A stretch of 64,000 bases of DNA, taken from the NCBI GenBank assembly GCA_041504365.1, contig CP167917.1, positions 4,402,001 through 4,466,000 on the forward strand, in the 5' to 3' direction. The notes below the pieces were generated by a model. The model searched no databases. It was not told the origin of the DNA and worked only from the letters and a program-made list of their open reading frames with translations. Below, piece after piece: positions 36,829-48,363 of the stretch (its first letter is position 1; every line of letters begins with the position of its first letter). The position numbers and the translations under genes were made by a program. Source of the DNA: Dryocola sp. LX212 (GTDB taxonomy: Bacteria; Pseudomonadota; Gammaproteobacteria; Enterobacterales; Enterobacteriaceae).

Positions 36829-37959
36829 TCAGGAGAGGTAGCTTAACAGCGTATTGATAACGGTACGCTGGTTAGCCGGGGCGAGGTTGTAGAACAGCGG
36901 CAGGCGCACCAGGCGTTCGCTCTCTTTAGTGGTGAAACGATCTTCACCGTGGAAGTAACCGAACTTCTCACCTGCAGGGCAGGAGTGCAGCGGGATGTAG
37001 TGGAACACCGCAAGAATTTCAGCTTCTTTCAGATATGAGATCAAGGCCGTACGGTCTTCCACGTCGCGCAGCTTGATGTAGAACATGTGGGCGTTCTGTA
37101 CGCAGTTTTCCGGCACCGAAGGCAGTTCGATACGACCGGCACGTGCAAGCGGGGCCAACGCGTCGTGGTAGGTTTGCCAGAGCTTCAGGCGCTGCTGGTT
37201 AATCTTCTCCGCGACTTCTAACTGCGCCCAGAGATAGGCAGCCTGGAGATCCGCCATCAGATAGCTGGAGCCGATATCGCGCCAGGTGTACTTATCGACC
37301 TGGCCACGGAAGAACTGGCTACGGTTGGTGCCTTTTTCGCGGACGATCTCAGCACGTTCAATCAACGAAGGGTCGTTAATCAGCGTCGCGCCACCTTCAC
37401 CGCCGGCAGTATAGTTTTTGGTTTCGTGGAAGCTGAAGCAACCGATATGGCCAATTGAACCCAGCGCACGGCCTTTATAGGTAGACATCACGCCCTGCGC
37501 GGCATCTTCCACAACAAACAGGTTGTGCTTCTTCGCCAGCGCCATAATGGTATCCATCTCACAGGCAACGCCCGCATAGTGGACCGGAACGATAACGCGG
37601 GTTTTTTCGGTAATGGCCGCTTCAATTAGCGTTTCGTCGATGTTCATGGTATCCGGGCGGATATCGACAAAGACGATGGTCGCGCCGCGCAGCACGAAGG
37701 CGTTCGCGGTCGAAACGAAGGTGTAGCTCGGCATGATGACCTCATCGCCGGGCTTGATGTTCAGCAGAATGGCGGCCATCTCCAGGGAGGCGGTACAGGA
37801 CGGAGTGAGCAGCACTTTCTTGCTGCCAAAACGCTGTTCCATCCACTGCTGGCAGCGGCGCGTAAAGCCGCCGTCGCCGCAGAGCTTACCGCTACCCATC
37901 GCGGCCTGCATGTATTCGATTTCCGTACCTACAACCGGCGGAGCATTAAATGGGATCAT
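36829..37959 (-). CDS. wecE: WecE (RffA), dTDP-4-keto-6-deoxyglucose aminotransferase
   Basis: A 376-residue DegT/DnrJ/EryC1 aminotransferase. MPSYTFVSTANAF is the cofactor-binding region, VEDAAQGV holds the PLP-contacting Asp, and the Schiff-base Lys is in SFHETKNYTAGGEGG. It makes dTDP-Fuc4N for ECA. The length equals E. coli. It follows wecD by 4 bp. Confidence 0.96.
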   Translation of the reverse strand: MIPFNAPPVVGTEIEYMQAAMGSGKLCGDGGFTRRCQQWMEQRFGSKKVLLTPSCTASLEMAAILLNIKPGDEVIMPSYTFVSTANAFVLRGATIVFVDIRPDTMNIDETLIEAAITEKTRVIVPVHYAGVACEMDTIMALAKKHNLFVVEDAAQGVMSTYKGRALGSIGHIGCFSFHETKNYTAGGEGGATLINDPSLIERAEIVREKGTNRSQFFRGQVDKYTWRDIGSSYLMADLQAAYLWAQLEVAEKINQQRLKLWQTYHDALAPLARAGRIELPSVPENCVQNAHMFYIKLRDVEDRTALISYLKEAEILAVFHYIPLHSCPAGEKFGYFHGEDRFTTKESERLVRLPLFYNLAPANQRTVINTLLSYLS

Positions 37960-37963
37960 TTTT

Positions 37964-38644
37964 TCACCTGTATAACCAGAAGGCGGTGCTTTCTACTGTG
38001 GCACCGCTTTGAATGTAGCGTCGCAGCGCGGCGGTATTGCTAATCTGAGTGGCGATATGCAAAGTGGAGATATTACGATGCTGGCACCACTGCTCAGCGG
38101 CATTCATCAGTTTCTCTCCTGCGCCACGCCCTGCCAGTAGCCCTACGCGAGCTTCTTTATCGTTTAGCTGGCGCAGGCTGACAAAACCGTTTATCTCATC
38201 GCCCGTTTTAAGCAGCAGACACTCATGGTCAAACGTGCCGAGCACGGCGTTTTCAATCCACTGCGCATAAAAGCGTCCGCTGTCGTCGGGCTGATACCAT
38301 GGGGCGCGAAAGCGGCTCTGGGTAAAGATTTGAGCGGCCATAGCGCGCAGCCAGGGAATGTCAGCGGATTGCGCCTTTATTACTGAAGAATGAGCATGAT
38401 TCATGCCAACATCCATCACCAAATCGACTTCCCCCTCTACCAGCTGAAAGCCGAGCTGCTGAAGGCCGTCGAGCCAGTCGGTGCGATGGGCAGGGATTTT
38501 AGCCTGCACCCTTCCGTACTCAGCCAACTGTTCCAGCGTAAGCGCCGGGGCATCATCCGCAAAGCGAACGATGCCGCTGTTAATGCTAAAGAATTGATTT
38601 TCCCAGTTCAGGTTTTCAAGCCGGGCGCGTAGCTGAGCAATCAT
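37964..38644 (-). CDS. wecD: WecD (RffC), dTDP-Fuc4N acetyltransferase
   Basis: A 226-residue GNAT enzyme. [20 protein letters not shown]-like region ([20 protein letters not shown]), acetyl-CoA loop [16 protein letters not shown], and the end STAFWLYR. It acetylates the WecE product. The N-terminal half is less conserved than the rest. In E. coli rffG and rffH lie between wecC and this gene; here only 22 bp separate it from the wecC stop. Confidence 0.94.
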   Translation of the reverse strand: MIAQLRARLENLNWENQFFSINSGIVRFADDAPALTLEQLAEYGRVQAKIPAHRTDWLDGLQQLGFQLVEGEVDLVMDVGMNHAHSSVIKAQSADIPWLRAMAAQIFTQSRFRAPWYQPDDSGRFYAQWIENAVLGTFDHECLLLKTGDEINGFVSLRQLNDKEARVGLLAGRGAGEKLMNAAEQWCQHRNISTLHIATQISNTAALRRYIQSGATVESTAFWLYR

Positions 38645-38666
38645 GATTTGGCCTCAGCGCGGCGAG

Positions 38667-39929
38667 CTAGCGCCAGACGCCTTTAGTATCGACAACCCAG
38701 CGCTGCTGGACTTTATCCGCCGCAATGGCTTTAAACTCGTTATGGTCAACAAGCATGACCAGCACATCTGCCTGTTGCAGCGCGGCGTCCAGGGTTACCA
38801 GCTGGCAATTTTCTTCCAGCTTTTTCGGCAGCTGATGGATATTTGGCTCGACGACCAGTGTTTCACCGCTGTGCCAGTCGGCAATCATGCGGGTGATTTC
38901 CATCGCCGGGCTTTCACGCAGATCGTCGATATTAGGTTTAAAGGCGAGACCGAAGCAGGCGATGTTAAGCTCGCTTGCACGACCGCCGCTTTCAGCAAGG
39001 CTGTCGGCCACGGCGGCTTTAACCTGATTAATGACCCAGTGCGGCTTGCCGTCGTTAACATCACGGGCGGTGCGAATCAGGCGTGCCTGCGCCGGGTTCT
39101 GAGCCACGATGAACCAGGGATCGACCGCGATACAATGCCCGCCTACCCCTGGGCCAGGCTGGAGAATGTTGACGCGAGGGTGGCGGTTCGCCAGGCGAAT
39201 CAGTTCCCACACGTTAATACCCTGATCGGCACAAATCAGCGACAGTTCGTTGGCAAAAGCAATATTGACGTCGCGGAAGCTATTTTCGGTCAGTTTACAC
39301 ATTTCCGCCGTGCGAGAGTTAGTAACAACGCACTCGCCTTCCAGGAAGATTTTGTACAGTTCGCTGGCGCGCGCCGAACAAACTGGGGTCATGCCGCCAA
39401 TCACGCGGTCGTTCTTGATAAGCTCGATCATCACCTGGCCCGGCAGGACACGCTCAGGGCAATAAGCAACGTTGATATCTGCCGCCTCACCTGCGTGCTG
39501 CGGGAAGGTCAGATCCGGACGCAGCGTCGCCAGCCATTCGGCCATTTGTTCTGTTGAACCAACTGGAGACGTGGACTCGAGAATCACCAGCGCGCCTTTC
39601 TTAAGCACGGGCGCGATAGATTCAGCAGCGGACTTCACGAAAGCCATATCTGGTTCGTGATCGCCCTGAAACGGTGTAGGTACGGCGATCAGGTAGGCGT
39701 CCGCTTCAACGGGCTGCGTGCTAGCACGCAAAAAACCGGCTTCAACGGCTGTTTTCACAACCTTATCCAAGTCCGGTTCAACGATATGGATAGCGCCACC
39801 GTTGATGGTATCTACCGCATGCTGGTTAATATCGATTCCGACTACGGTTTTCTGACGTGAGGCAAATGCCGCCGCCGTAGGTAAACCTATATAGCCGAGG
39901 CCAATAACGGAGATGGTTGAAAAACTCAT
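38667..39929 (-). CDS. wecC: WecC (RffD), UDP-ManNAc dehydrogenase
   Basis: A 420-residue UDP-sugar 6-dehydrogenase: NAD motif [15 protein letters not shown] at the N-terminus, catalytic Cys in [20 protein letters not shown] region, and [15 protein letters not shown]. It oxidises UDP-ManNAc to UDP-ManNAcA. The frame is open to 39974, but the ATG at 39927-39929, overlapping the wecB stop (ATGA), gives the conserved start [10 protein letters not shown]. Confidence 0.96.
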   Translation of the reverse strand: MSFSTISVIGLGYIGLPTAAAFASRQKTVVGIDINQHAVDTINGGAIHIVEPDLDKVVKTAVEAGFLRASTQPVEADAYLIAVPTPFQGDHEPDMAFVKSAAESIAPVLKKGALVILESTSPVGSTEQMAEWLATLRPDLTFPQHAGEAADINVAYCPERVLPGQVMIELIKNDRVIGGMTPVCSARASELYKIFLEGECVVTNSRTAEMCKLTENSFRDVNIAFANELSLICADQGINVWELIRLANRHPRVNILQPGPGVGGHCIAVDPWFIVAQNPAQARLIRTARDVNDGKPHWVINQVKAAVADSLAESGGRASELNIACFGLAFKPNIDDLRESPAMEITRMIADWHSGETLVVEPNIHQLPKKLEENCQLVTLDAALQQADVLVMLVDHNEFKAIAADKVQQRWVVDTKGVWR

Positions 39930-41056
39930 TGTTTCACCTGATTTTTCTTCAGTGCAGCCAAAATATACTCGCATGCGCTGCCGTTCCCGTAAGGGTTGTG
40001 CGCACGACTCATCACTTGATATTCATTTTCATCACGCAGCAGACGCGTAACTTCGCGGACAATAACCGAAGTGTCGGTGCCGACCAGACGAACGGTGCCC
40101 GCTTTTACGGCTTCCGGACGTTCTGTGGTGTCGCGCATGACCAGCACAGGTTTGCCGAGGGATGGGGCCTCTTCCTGAATGCCGCCTGAGTCCGTCAGAA
40201 TCAGATACGCATGGTTCATCAGGTAGACGAACGGCAGATACTCCTGCGGTTTGATCAGCACAATGTTGTCGACCTCGCCAAGGATGCGCTCAACCGGCTC
40301 GCTCACATTTGGATTGAGGTGAACCGGATAGACAATCTGAACGTCGCTGTTTTCTTTCGCAATCTCCGCAAGCGCAAGACAGATACGCTCAAAACCATCA
40401 CCGAAGCTTTCCCGGCGATGGCCGGTAACCAGAATCAGCTTCTTTGAGGCATCCAGGAACGGATGGCACTGGGCGAGGCTGCTGCGCAGTTCGTCGTCCG
40501 CCATTACGCGGTCACGCACGGATATCAGCGCATCGATCACCGTGTTGCCGGTGACAAAGATTTTGTTATCGTCGATGTTCTCGCGCAGCAGGTTCTGGCG
40601 TGAATTTTCGGTTGGGGCGAAATGGTACATGGCAAGATGCCCGGTTAACGTCCGGTTTGCCTCTTCCGGCCACGGGGAGTAGAGATCGCCCGTGCGCAGG
40701 CCAGCTTCAACGTGGCCAACGGGGATGCGCTGGTAAAATGCGGCCAGGCTGGTTGCCATCGTGGTAGTGGTATCGCCATGCACCAGCACAACATCCGGTT
40801 TGAACGACTCAAGGATCGGTTTCAGCCCTTCCAGAATGCGACAGGTTATTTCCGTTAACCCCTGCCCCGGACTCATAATGTTGAGATCGTAATCAGGCTT
40901 GATGGAGAATAAATTTAAAACCTGATCCAGCATCTCGCGATGCTGGGCCGTCACACAAACCTTTGCGTCAAAAAACGCGTCTTTTGCCAACGCGTGGACC
41001 AGCGGGGCCATTTTAATGGCTTCTGGTCGCGTGCCAAAAACTGTTAACACTTTCAC
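39926..41056 (-). CDS. wecB: WecB (RffE), UDP-GlcNAc 2-epimerase
   Basis: A 376-residue non-hydrolysing epimerase: [17 protein letters not shown] at the start, [41 protein letters not shown] and [16 protein letters not shown]. It makes UDP-ManNAc for WecC. The length is as in E. coli. It is 59 bp after wzzE. Confidence 0.97.
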   Translation of the reverse strand: MKVLTVFGTRPEAIKMAPLVHALAKDAFFDAKVCVTAQHREMLDQVLNLFSIKPDYDLNIMSPGQGLTEITCRILEGLKPILESFKPDVVLVHGDTTTTMATSLAAFYQRIPVGHVEAGLRTGDLYSPWPEEANRTLTGHLAMYHFAPTENSRQNLLRENIDDNKIFVTGNTVIDALISVRDRVMADDELRSSLAQCHPFLDASKKLILVTGHRRESFGDGFERICLALAEIAKENSDVQIVYPVHLNPNVSEPVERILGEVDNIVLIKPQEYLPFVYLMNHAYLILTDSGGIQEEAPSLGKPVLVMRDTTERPEAVKAGTVRLVGTDTSVIVREVTRLLRDENEYQVMSRAHNPYGNGSACEYILAALKKNQVKQ

Positions 41057-41115
41057 AGCGATTCTCTTTTGTTTGAAAGGTAAAGGCCCATCCGTAGGAC
41101 CTGTACCTGAGGGGG

Positions 41116-42165
41116 TTATAACGCTTTAGGGCGACGGGCTAATGCCACACCTGCACCTATCAGGGCCCCTACCGCACCCCACATCACCAGCAAGAACGCA
41201 CGGCGCGGGCTGTCGCGTTTTACAGGCTCTTCCGGGGTACGTAAATAACGGTATGTCTGGAAACGAGGATCGAGGGTCGGGCCAACGTTCAGCGTGGAAA
41301 GCATGGCACGATTTTGATCGTAGTCGATGTCATAGTCAGGCCCTACCGCCTGAAGATTTTCAAGCCTTGCCTGCAGCATTGGTCGGCCCAGCATGAACAT
41401 TTCCGAATCCGGCAGTTCGTCTGCCGGCACTTCCGTTTCGCTTTTCACAATATTCTGCTGCTCGGCGATTTTCAGTGCTTGCTCGATGCTTTTCACTTTG
41501 CGGTCGTAAATGGATTTCGCCACCATTTCCTGGCGCTTTACCTGCGCTTTCATCTGACCGGTACGTGCGTTCCACGCTCCGGTCAGCTCTTCATTCAGGT
41601 GGCTTGCGGCACGCTGGCTGGCGAAAGCAACATACTGACGAAGCAGGTTATTCGCATCCGGGGCAGTTTCAGCGATGAGCTTGACGCTGTCGTTGAGGTT
41701 GCGGGTGATATCACCAGCGGTGAACTGTATGTTATCCACCATCTCGTCAAGCAGGGCAGCGTCTGCTTTACTGTTCCCAACCTGGCGTTGCTTGTAATAA
41801 TCAGTCTGCAGCCAGAAGTCGCGGCGGGTATCGTAAGCGGAGAGCTGCATAACGAACTCTTTGTAGGCTTCGTCCATCACTGAAGGCTGATCCACCGGTG
41901 CCGAATTAGCGCGGATATCCAGATTGCGAAGGAATTGCTGCTGAGAGTAAAACCCCCCCAGCATGTTGACCGTAGGACGATCGGTTATCGCATTGGCGCT
42001 CCATTCCTGACGTGCAAAAAAGGTGTAGATCAGCGCGATAAGGGCGAACGCAACCGCGATACCGATTATCCAGAACTTTCCTTTCCACAGTGTCCGGAAC
42101 AAACCACGAATGTCCAGCTCGTTGTCTACCATTCCCGGGTTACTTCCTGGCACGTTTTGTCTCAT
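41116..42165 (-). CDS. wzzE: WzzE, ECA chain-length regulator
   Basis: A 349-residue Wzz/PCP-1 protein with two membrane segments (~32-50 and ~325-343) around a periplasmic helical domain with coiled coil; the Pro-rich [17 protein letters not shown] motif precedes the second segment. It sets ECA polymer length, including cyclic ECA. I chose the ATG at 42163-42165 rather than the preceding GTG because GGGG lies at proper spacing. wecA is 14 bp upstream. Confidence 0.93.
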   Translation of the reverse strand: MRQNVPGSNPGMVDNELDIRGLFRTLWKGKFWIIGIAVAFALIALIYTFFARQEWSANAITDRPTVNMLGGFYSQQQFLRNLDIRANSAPVDQPSVMDEAYKEFVMQLSAYDTRRDFWLQTDYYKQRQVGNSKADAALLDEMVDNIQFTAGDITRNLNDSVKLIAETAPDANNLLRQYVAFASQRAASHLNEELTGAWNARTGQMKAQVKRQEMVAKSIYDRKVKSIEQALKIAEQQNIVKSETEVPADELPDSEMFMLGRPMLQARLENLQAVGPDYDIDYDQNRAMLSTLNVGPTLDPRFQTYRYLRTPEEPVKRDSPRRAFLLVMWGAVGALIGAGVALARRPKAL

Positions 42166-42179
42166 CACTTCCCCAAGAT

Positions 42180-43295
42180 CTATTTTGTAAGGGTTGGTTT
42201 TTTATTATGGCTTCGGCGCATACGCCTTTTAACGCGTTTGATAAAGCGGGCCACTTTCCATGCTCGTTTTATACAATACCCATAGAGCATAAAAGCTAGC
42301 AAGAACAATGCCAACATCGCCCATTCTGGAACAATAACAAAATATTCACCTATTACGCCGACTGTTGCCAGCAGGGCGGCAGCAAGCGTAATCAGTGCAA
42401 ACGCCTGACGGGAGGTAAAACCTGCCCGCATGATAAGATGATGAATGTGCTGACGATCTGCTGAGAACGGGCTTTGCCCTTTCCTCAGACGACGATACAT
42501 GATGGCTATCATATCCATCAAGGGGATAGCGATGATCCACAGCGCTGTCACTGGACTTATAGGATTTGCCGGACCTTGGGTCGTCTGTAACAGTATCCAT
42601 ATCAACGTAAAGCCGATAAAAGTACTTCCCGCATCCCCCATAAAAACTTTATATCGACGGCCAAGCGCGCCGAGGTTGAGCAATATATAGGGGAGAATGG
42701 CGGCGATCATGGCGAAACACCACATCGCAAGACTAGTCTGGCCATCGAAAAAGAGAATTATCCCGAGCGCGGCAAACGAAACGCTGGACAATCCACCAAG
42801 CAACCCATCGATGCCGTCCACCATATTAAAGGCGTTTATTGCGGCCCAAACGGCGAAAAGGGTGACAATATAACCGAATGGGCCTAACAGGAACTCCCAG
42901 TTACCGAGGATATACCCCAGATTACTGAGATACAGGCCGCCATAGGCCATCATTACCACGGCAACGACCGCCTGAGTAATCGCGCGGAATTTAACGCTGA
43001 TATCAAACCGATCGTCCAGCGCACCCACCAGAACCAGTGCTCCCGCACAGATTAGATATAAGCGTGCATGAGGGATGTAGTAGCTAGAGGAGAGCCAGGA
43101 AAAGAAAAATGCGAAGCATACACCAGCGTAGACAGAGATCCCCCCGACCAGCGGGATCAATCCCTGGTGCCGCTTGCGATAATTAGGTCTATCAACAAGG
43201 CCTAATTTTTTTGCAGACTTGCGTGCAAAAAATAAAAAGACCAGGGTGAAAATAAAGACAAGAATGAGGTCTGTACTCAGACTGAGTAAGTTCAC
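42180..43295 (-). CDS. wecA: WecA, UDP-GlcNAc:undecaprenyl-phosphate GlcNAc-1-P transferase
   Basis: A 371-residue polyprenol-phosphate sugar transferase with eleven hydrophobic segments. Conserved GALDDRFDIS, NAFNMVDGIDGLLGG (catalytic Asp region), FMGDAGST and the cytoplasmic HIHHLIMRAGFTSRQA motif. It starts ECA and most O-antigens and is the target of tunicamycin. First gene of the ECA operon; the promoter lies in the 175 bp between it and the rho terminator. Confidence 0.96.
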   Translation of the reverse strand: MNLLSLSTDLILVFIFTLVFLFFARKSAKKLGLVDRPNYRKRHQGLIPLVGGISVYAGVCFAFFFSWLSSSYYIPHARLYLICAGALVLVGALDDRFDISVKFRAITQAVVAVVMMAYGGLYLSNLGYILGNWEFLLGPFGYIVTLFAVWAAINAFNMVDGIDGLLGGLSSVSFAALGIILFFDGQTSLAMWCFAMIAAILPYILLNLGALGRRYKVFMGDAGSTFIGFTLIWILLQTTQGPANPISPVTALWIIAIPLMDMIAIMYRRLRKGQSPFSADRQHIHHLIMRAGFTSRQAFALITLAAALLATVGVIGEYFVIVPEWAMLALFLLAFMLYGYCIKRAWKVARFIKRVKRRMRRSHNKKPTLTK

Positions 43296-43473
43296 AATAT
43301 ACGGCTCTCTGCTAAATCATGCAGTTATTAAAGCAAAAAACATACCAAAACAAAAATATTGGGTTAGTTAGACCTTATTTTAAGAATGATCGCTGTTTTT
43401 TTCATGACTTTTTCACTCGCATCAGTATGACGTTATACGTTCTTTAGGCCAGATATAGCGTATATAGCACAAA

Positions 43474-43502
43474 AGAAAAACGCCACGTCTAAGCGTGGCG
43501 TT
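43474..43502 (-). terminator. Terminator of rho
   Basis: AACGCCACG / CGTGGCGTT stem (43479-43502) 18 bases after the rho stop, with TTTTTCTTTT following on the minus strand. It separates rho from the wec operon. Confidence 0.82.
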
Positions 43503-43519
43503 CCCCGAGTTTTTCTTGC

Positions 43520-44779
43520 TTACGAGCGCTTCATCATGTCGAAGAATTCGTCGTTGGTTTTCGTCATTGCCAACTTGTTGATGAGGAATTCCATCGCGTC
43601 GATTTCACCCATAGGATGGATGATTTTACGCAGGATCCACATTTTCTGCAGCTCTTCCTGAGTGGTAAGCAGCTCTTCTTTACGCGTACCTGAACGGTTG
43701 TAATCGATAGCAGGGAACACGCGCTTCTCGGCGATTTTACGCGCCAGATGCAGTTCCATGTTGCCGGTACCCTTAAATTCTTCGTAGATAACTTCATCCA
43801 TTTTAGAACCGGTATCAACCAGCGCGGTCGCGATGATGGTCAGGCTGCCGCCCTCTTCTACGTTACGCGCAGCGCCGAAGAAGCGTTTTGGACGATGCAG
43901 GGCATTCGCATCCACACCACCTGTCAGAACTTTACCGGATGCAGGTACAACGGTGTTGTAGGCACGGGCCAGACGGGTGATGGAATCGAGCAGGATAATA
44001 ACGTCTTTCTTGTGCTCAACCAGGCGCTTCGCTTTTTCGATAACCATTTCGGCTACCTGAACGTGGCGGGATGCCGGCTCATCAAAGGTAGAAGCAACAA
44101 CTTCACCTTTAACCAGACGCTGCATCTCGGTCACTTCTTCCGGACGTTCGTCGATGAGCAGAACCATCAGTACGCAATCCGGGTGGTTATAAGCGATGCT
44201 CTGCGCGATGTTTTGCAGCAGCATGGTTTTACCGGCTTTTGGCGGTGCCACAATCAGGCCACGCTGGCCACGACCGATTGGCGATGCCAGATCCAGTACG
44301 CGAGCCGTTAAATCTTCGGTAGAACCATTGCCACGTTCCATGCGTAAACGAGAGTTAGCATGTAATGGAGTCAGGTTTTCAAACAGGATTTTGTTACGCG
44401 CGTTTTCCGGTTTGTCGTAGTTAACTTCGTTTACTTTCAGCAGGGCAAAGTAACGCTCGCCTTCTTTCGGCGGACGAATCTTACCGGAGATGGTATCTCC
44501 TGTGCGGAGGTTGAAACGGCGGATTTGGCTGGGAGAAACGTAGATATCGTCGGGACCGGCGAGGTAGGAGCTGTCTGCGGAGCGGAGGAAGCCAAATCCG
44601 TCCTGCAGTATCTCCAGCACACCGTCGCCAAAGATATCTTCGCCACTCTTCGCATGTTGCTTCAGGATGGAGAAGATGATGTCCTGTTTGCGCATGCGGG
44701 CCTGGTTCTCAAGCCCCATATTTTCGCCGAGAGTAATCAGCTCAGAAACCGGCGTATTCTTTAATTCGGTAAGATTCAT
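43520..44779 (-). CDS. rho: Rho transcription termination factor
   Basis: A 419-residue hexameric RNA helicase: N-terminal SAP-like helices ([15 protein letters not shown]), cold-shock-like RNA-binding domain ([17 protein letters not shown]), P-loop [15 protein letters not shown], Walker [17 protein letters not shown], the Q-loop and R-loop regions, and [12 protein letters not shown] near the end. Length equals E. coli. A 359-bp leader separates it from trxA; in E. coli rho autoregulates by termination within this leader. Confidence 0.98.
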   Translation of the reverse strand: MNLTELKNTPVSELITLGENMGLENQARMRKQDIIFSILKQHAKSGEDIFGDGVLEILQDGFGFLRSADSSYLAGPDDIYVSPSQIRRFNLRTGDTISGKIRPPKEGERYFALLKVNEVNYDKPENARNKILFENLTPLHANSRLRMERGNGSTEDLTARVLDLASPIGRGQRGLIVAPPKAGKTMLLQNIAQSIAYNHPDCVLMVLLIDERPEEVTEMQRLVKGEVVASTFDEPASRHVQVAEMVIEKAKRLVEHKKDVIILLDSITRLARAYNTVVPASGKVLTGGVDANALHRPKRFFGAARNVEEGGSLTIIATALVDTGSKMDEVIYEEFKGTGNMELHLARKIAEKRVFPAIDYNRSGTRKEELLTTQEELQKMWILRKIIHPMGEIDAMEFLINKLAMTKTNDEFFDMMKRS

Positions 44780-44875
44780 AATGGTGGGTTCTTAAACTCG
44801 GGGTAAATCTCGAACATGTTTCGTGAATGGTATGGCAGGAAATCCATGCCTGTTTAATGGCCAGCACCACATGTC

Positions 44876-44968
44876 TTATCGCTGCCTGGTCATAGGATAA
44901 ACGCAGAACTGAAACGATACGACGGAATGGGTGATCGCCCGAAATCGATTATGCAACCCTGTGCTCAC
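44876..44968 (-). CDS. Candidate rhoL leader ORF (shortened)
   Basis: A GTG-started 30-codon ORF in the rho leader ends YPMTRQR-stop. The E. coli rho leader peptide RhoL contains SPVTRQR followed by five more residues, so this looks like its counterpart with an earlier stop codon. The N-terminal part is not obviously similar, and GTG is the only start in frame. The rest of 44780-45138 has no gene and is the untranslated rho leader. Confidence 0.3.
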   Translation of the reverse strand: MSTGLHNRFRAITHSVVSFQFCVYPMTRQR

Positions 44969-45138
44969 TGTGAAATTGGTGTCTTAGCGATAACGAATGG
45001 GAAGCATTAGGTATTACTTAGGTTCAAACTTTAAGACAAGTTCTAAGGTGCAGTAAAAGTAACTTAGCATGACTGAAGCCGGGCGTCCAGCGGCTCGCAA
45101 AAAATTGCAAACCCGGTACCGCGCCGGCTGAGTTTCCA

Positions 45139-45468
45139 TTAAGCCAGATTGCTTTCCAGGAACTCTTTTAACTGGCCTTTTGACAGCGCACCAACTTTGG
45201 TGGCGGCCACTTCACCGTTCTTAAACAGCAGCAGCGTTGGGATACCGCGAATGCCGTAGCGCGGCGCAGTCCCCGGGTTCTCATCGATGTTCAGTTTAGC
45301 AACGGTCAGTTTGCCCTGAAATTCATCAGCGATCTCATCAAGAATCGGGGCGATCATTTTGCAAGGACCACACCACTCTGCCCAGAAATCAACGAGGATC
45401 AACCCGTCAGCTTTTAGTACGTCCGTGTCGAAACTGTCGTCAGTCAGGTGAATAATTTTATCGCTCAT
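45139..45468 (-). CDS. trxA: Thioredoxin 1
   Basis: A 109-residue thioredoxin with the redox motif WCGPC (~33-37), the cis-Pro in [12 protein letters not shown] and the C-terminal [10 protein letters not shown]. General cytoplasmic disulfide reductant and donor for ribonucleotide reductase; also the processivity factor of T7-type polymerases. It is upstream of rho and divergent from rhlB (131 bp between starts). Confidence 0.98.
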   Translation of the reverse strand: MSDKIIHLTDDSFDTDVLKADGLILVDFWAEWCGPCKMIAPILDEIADEFQGKLTVAKLNIDENPGTAPRYGIRGIPTLLLFKNGEVAATKVGALSKGQLKEFLESNLA

Positions 45469-45599
45469 GTTCTACTCCACAGGATTATGTCTACCTTGTT
45501 GGTGTAGCATTAACCAACACAGGGTGACTTTATTTCACCCCGTTTATTTCAACGGATGTGCTTTCGTAAAGCAATAGTAAACTGATATTCTACCACACT

Positions 45600-46871
45600 A
45601 TGAGCAAAACACATTTGACCGAACAGAAGTTTTCCGACTTCGCCCTGCACCCGAAGGTGATTGAAGCCCTTGAAACTAAAGGATTTCATTACTGCACCCC
45701 CATTCAGGCACTGGCACTACCGCTGACGCTGGCGAATCGTGACGTTGCAGGTCAGGCGCAAACCGGTACTGGCAAAACGATGGCGTTCTTAACGTCAACG
45801 TTCCATTATTTACTCTCTCACCCTGTTCCGGAGAACCGTCAGGTGAACCAGCCGCGTGCCTTAATTATGGCACCGACTCGTGAACTGGCAGTGCAGATCC
45901 ACTCCGATGCAGAGCCGTTGGCGCAGGCCACGGGCCTGAAGATTGGCCTGGCATACGGTGGCGATGGCTACGATAAACAGCTTAAGGTGCTGGAAAGTGG
46001 CGTCGATATTTTGGTTGGCACAACCGGTCGTTTAATCGACTACGCCAAGCAAAATCACATTAATTTAGGTTCTATTCAGGTTGTTGTGCTGGACGAAGCG
46101 GACCGCATGTACGATCTGGGCTTCATTAAAGATATTCGCTGGCTGTTCCGCCGCATGCCGCCGGTCACTCAGCGTCTCAATATGCTGTTTTCCGCCACGC
46201 TTTCGTATCGCGTTCGCGAACTGGCGTTTGAGCAGATGAACAACGCCGAATACGTGGAAGTTGAACCGGAGCAGAAAACCGGCCACCGTATTAAAGAAGA
46301 GCTATTCTACCCTTCTAACGACGAAAAAATGCGCCTGCTGCAGACGCTGATCGAAGAAGAGTGGCCAGACCGTGCCATCATCTTTGCAAACACTAAGCAC
46401 CGCTGTGAAGATATCTGGGGTCACCTGGCCGCAGACGGACACCGCGTTGGTTTGCTGACCGGTGACGTGGCGCAGAAAAAACGTCTGCGTATTTTGGATG
46501 AGTTCACCCGTGGCGATCTGGATATTCTGGTAGCAACCGACGTTGCCGCTCGTGGTCTGCATATCCCGGCCGTAACGCACGTCTTTAACTACGACCTGCC
46601 GGATGACTGTGAAGATTACGTTCACCGCATTGGCCGTACTGGCCGTGCTGGCGCAAGCGGTCACTCTATCAGCCTGGCCTGTGAAGATTACGCGCTGAAT
46701 CTTTCTGCTATCGAAACCTATATCGGCCACTCGATCCCAGTCAGCAAATACAAACCAGAAGCACTGTTAAGCGAGCTTCCACCACCGAAACGCCTGACCC
46801 GTACCCGTTCCGGTAACGGTCCTCGCCGTGGTGGCGGTGCGCCCCGTGGTAACCGTCGTCGCGCAGGTTAA
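45600..46871 (+). CDS. rhlB: RhlB, DEAD-box RNA helicase of the degradosome
   Basis: A 423-residue DEAD-box helicase: Q motif [21 protein letters not shown] (I), PTRELAVQ (Ia), [11 protein letters not shown] (II), FSATLS (III), [12 protein letters not shown] (V), HRIGRTGR (VI), then a basic Arg/Gly-rich tail ([18 protein letters not shown]). It unwinds structured RNA for PNPase within the RNase E degradosome. gppA follows after 6 bp. Confidence 0.97.
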   Translation: MSKTHLTEQKFSDFALHPKVIEALETKGFHYCTPIQALALPLTLANRDVAGQAQTGTGKTMAFLTSTFHYLLSHPVPENRQVNQPRALIMAPTRELAVQIHSDAEPLAQATGLKIGLAYGGDGYDKQLKVLESGVDILVGTTGRLIDYAKQNHINLGSIQVVVLDEADRMYDLGFIKDIRWLFRRMPPVTQRLNMLFSATLSYRVRELAFEQMNNAEYVEVEPEQKTGHRIKEELFYPSNDEKMRLLQTLIEEEWPDRAIIFANTKHRCEDIWGHLAADGHRVGLLTGDVAQKKRLRILDEFTRGDLDILVATDVAARGLHIPAVTHVFNYDLPDDCEDYVHRIGRTGRAGASGHSISLACEDYALNLSAIETYIGHSIPVSKYKPEALLSELPPPKRLTRTRSGNGPRRGGGAPRGNRRRAG

Positions 46872-46877
46872 GAATCT

Positions 46878-48362
46878 ATGCTCAGCTCCTCCTCACTGTA
46901 TGCCGCTATTGATTTAGGTTCTAACAGTTTCCATATGTTAGTTGTGCGTGAGGTGGCTGGGACGATACAGACCCTGGCCCGCATCAAGCGAAAAGTTCGC
47001 CTTGCCGCGGGCTTAAGCGGAGACAATACCCTTTCGCCTGAAGCGATGGAGCGCGGCTGGCAGTGCCTGCGTTTGTTTGCTGAACGTCTCCAGGATATCC
47101 CTCAAACGCAAATCCGCGTTGTTGCTACAGCAACGCTGCGTCTTGCAACCAACGCCAACGAATTCATTGAGAAAGCCGAGAAGATTCTGGGCTGTCCTGT
47201 ACAAATTATTCGTGGCGAGGAAGAAGCCCGCCTCATTTATCAAGGCGTCGCCCATACCACCGGCGGAGCCGACCAGCGCCTCGTTGTCGACATTGGCGGT
47301 GCCAGCACCGAGTTAGTGACCGGCACCGGCGCGCAAACTACGGCGTTGTTTAGCCTGTCGATGGGCTGCGTCACCTGGCTTGAGCGTTTTTTCAGCGATC
47401 GTAATCTGGCGAAAGAGAATTTTACCGCCGCCGAAGCGGCCGCCAGCGAAGTACTTAAGCCGGTACTTGATGAGTTAAAGCATCATGGCTGGAAAGTTTG
47501 CGTCGGCGCCTCGGGCACGGTTCAGGCTCTGCAGGAAATCATGATGGCGCAGGGCATGGACGAACGCATCACGCTTGCCAAACTGCAGCAGCTCAAACAG
47601 CGCGCCATCCAGTGCGGTCGGCTTGAAGAGTTAGAAATTGAAGGACTTACCCTTGAGCGGGCGTTGGTTTTCCCAAGCGGGCTGGCCATTCTTATCGCTA
47701 TCTTCGAACAGCTCAACATCGACTGCATGACACTTGCGGGCGGGGCGCTGCGTGAAGGTCTGGTCTATGGCATGCTGCATCTGACCGTCGATCAGGAAAT
47801 TCGCAGCCGCACCATTCGCAACGTGCAGCGACGGTTTATGGTGGATATTCCCCAGGCCGAGCGCGTACAGCAGCTGGCGCAGGCATTTGCCGACGGCGTC
47901 GCGGATGAGTGGGATCTGGATACGCTGAGCAAAGATATGCTGCGCAGCGCGGCGTTGCTTCATGAGATTGGGCTAAGCGTGGATTTCAGACAGGCACCGG
48001 TGCATGCGGCTTATCTGGTAAGAAATCTGGATTTACCGGGCTACACGCCTGCACAAAAGAAGCTTCTGGCAACGTTGCTACTGAACCAGACCAACCCGGT
48101 CGACCTCTCGTCACTCCACCAGCAGAACGCCGTGCCGCCTCGTATTGCAGAGCGTCTTTGCCGGCTTCTGCGTTTAGCAATTATCTTCGCCAGCCGCCGC
48201 CGCGATGACATCCTGCCAGCTATTGAACTGCAGGCTGAAGGTGAAGCGCTGCATCTTAAGCTACCGCCAAACTGGCTTGCCTGCCACCCGCTGGGAGCCG
48301 AGCTGCTGGAGCAGGAAAGCCTGTGGCAAAGCTACGTTCACTGGGCGCTTACCGTTAAATAA
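46878..48362 (+). CDS. gppA: GppA, pppGpp 5'-phosphohydrolase/exopolyphosphatase
   Basis: A 494-residue ASKHA-fold phosphatase: [16 protein letters not shown] (phosphate loop 1), [38 protein letters not shown] (loop 2), and a C-terminal HD-like half ([14 protein letters not shown]). It converts pppGpp to ppGpp in the stringent response. It is probably co-transcribed with rhlB. Its stop is one base from the convergent rep stop, with no terminator between. Confidence 0.96.
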   Translation: MLSSSSLYAAIDLGSNSFHMLVVREVAGTIQTLARIKRKVRLAAGLSGDNTLSPEAMERGWQCLRLFAERLQDIPQTQIRVVATATLRLATNANEFIEKAEKILGCPVQIIRGEEEARLIYQGVAHTTGGADQRLVVDIGGASTELVTGTGAQTTALFSLSMGCVTWLERFFSDRNLAKENFTAAEAAASEVLKPVLDELKHHGWKVCVGASGTVQALQEIMMAQGMDERITLAKLQQLKQRAIQCGRLEELEIEGLTLERALVFPSGLAILIAIFEQLNIDCMTLAGGALREGLVYGMLHLTVDQEIRSRTIRNVQRRFMVDIPQAERVQQLAQAFADGVADEWDLDTLSKDMLRSAALLHEIGLSVDFRQAPVHAAYLVRNLDLPGYTPAQKKLLATLLLNQTNPVDLSSLHQQNAVPPRIAERLCRLLRLAIIFASRRRDDILPAIELQAEGEALHLKLPPNWLACHPLGAELLEQESLWQSYVHWALTVK

Positions 48363-48363
48363 C

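Noticed and set aside
38643-39557. 304-residue plus-strand ORF
   Set aside because: Entirely antisense to the well-conserved wecC; an artefact of GC-rich codon structure on the opposite strand.
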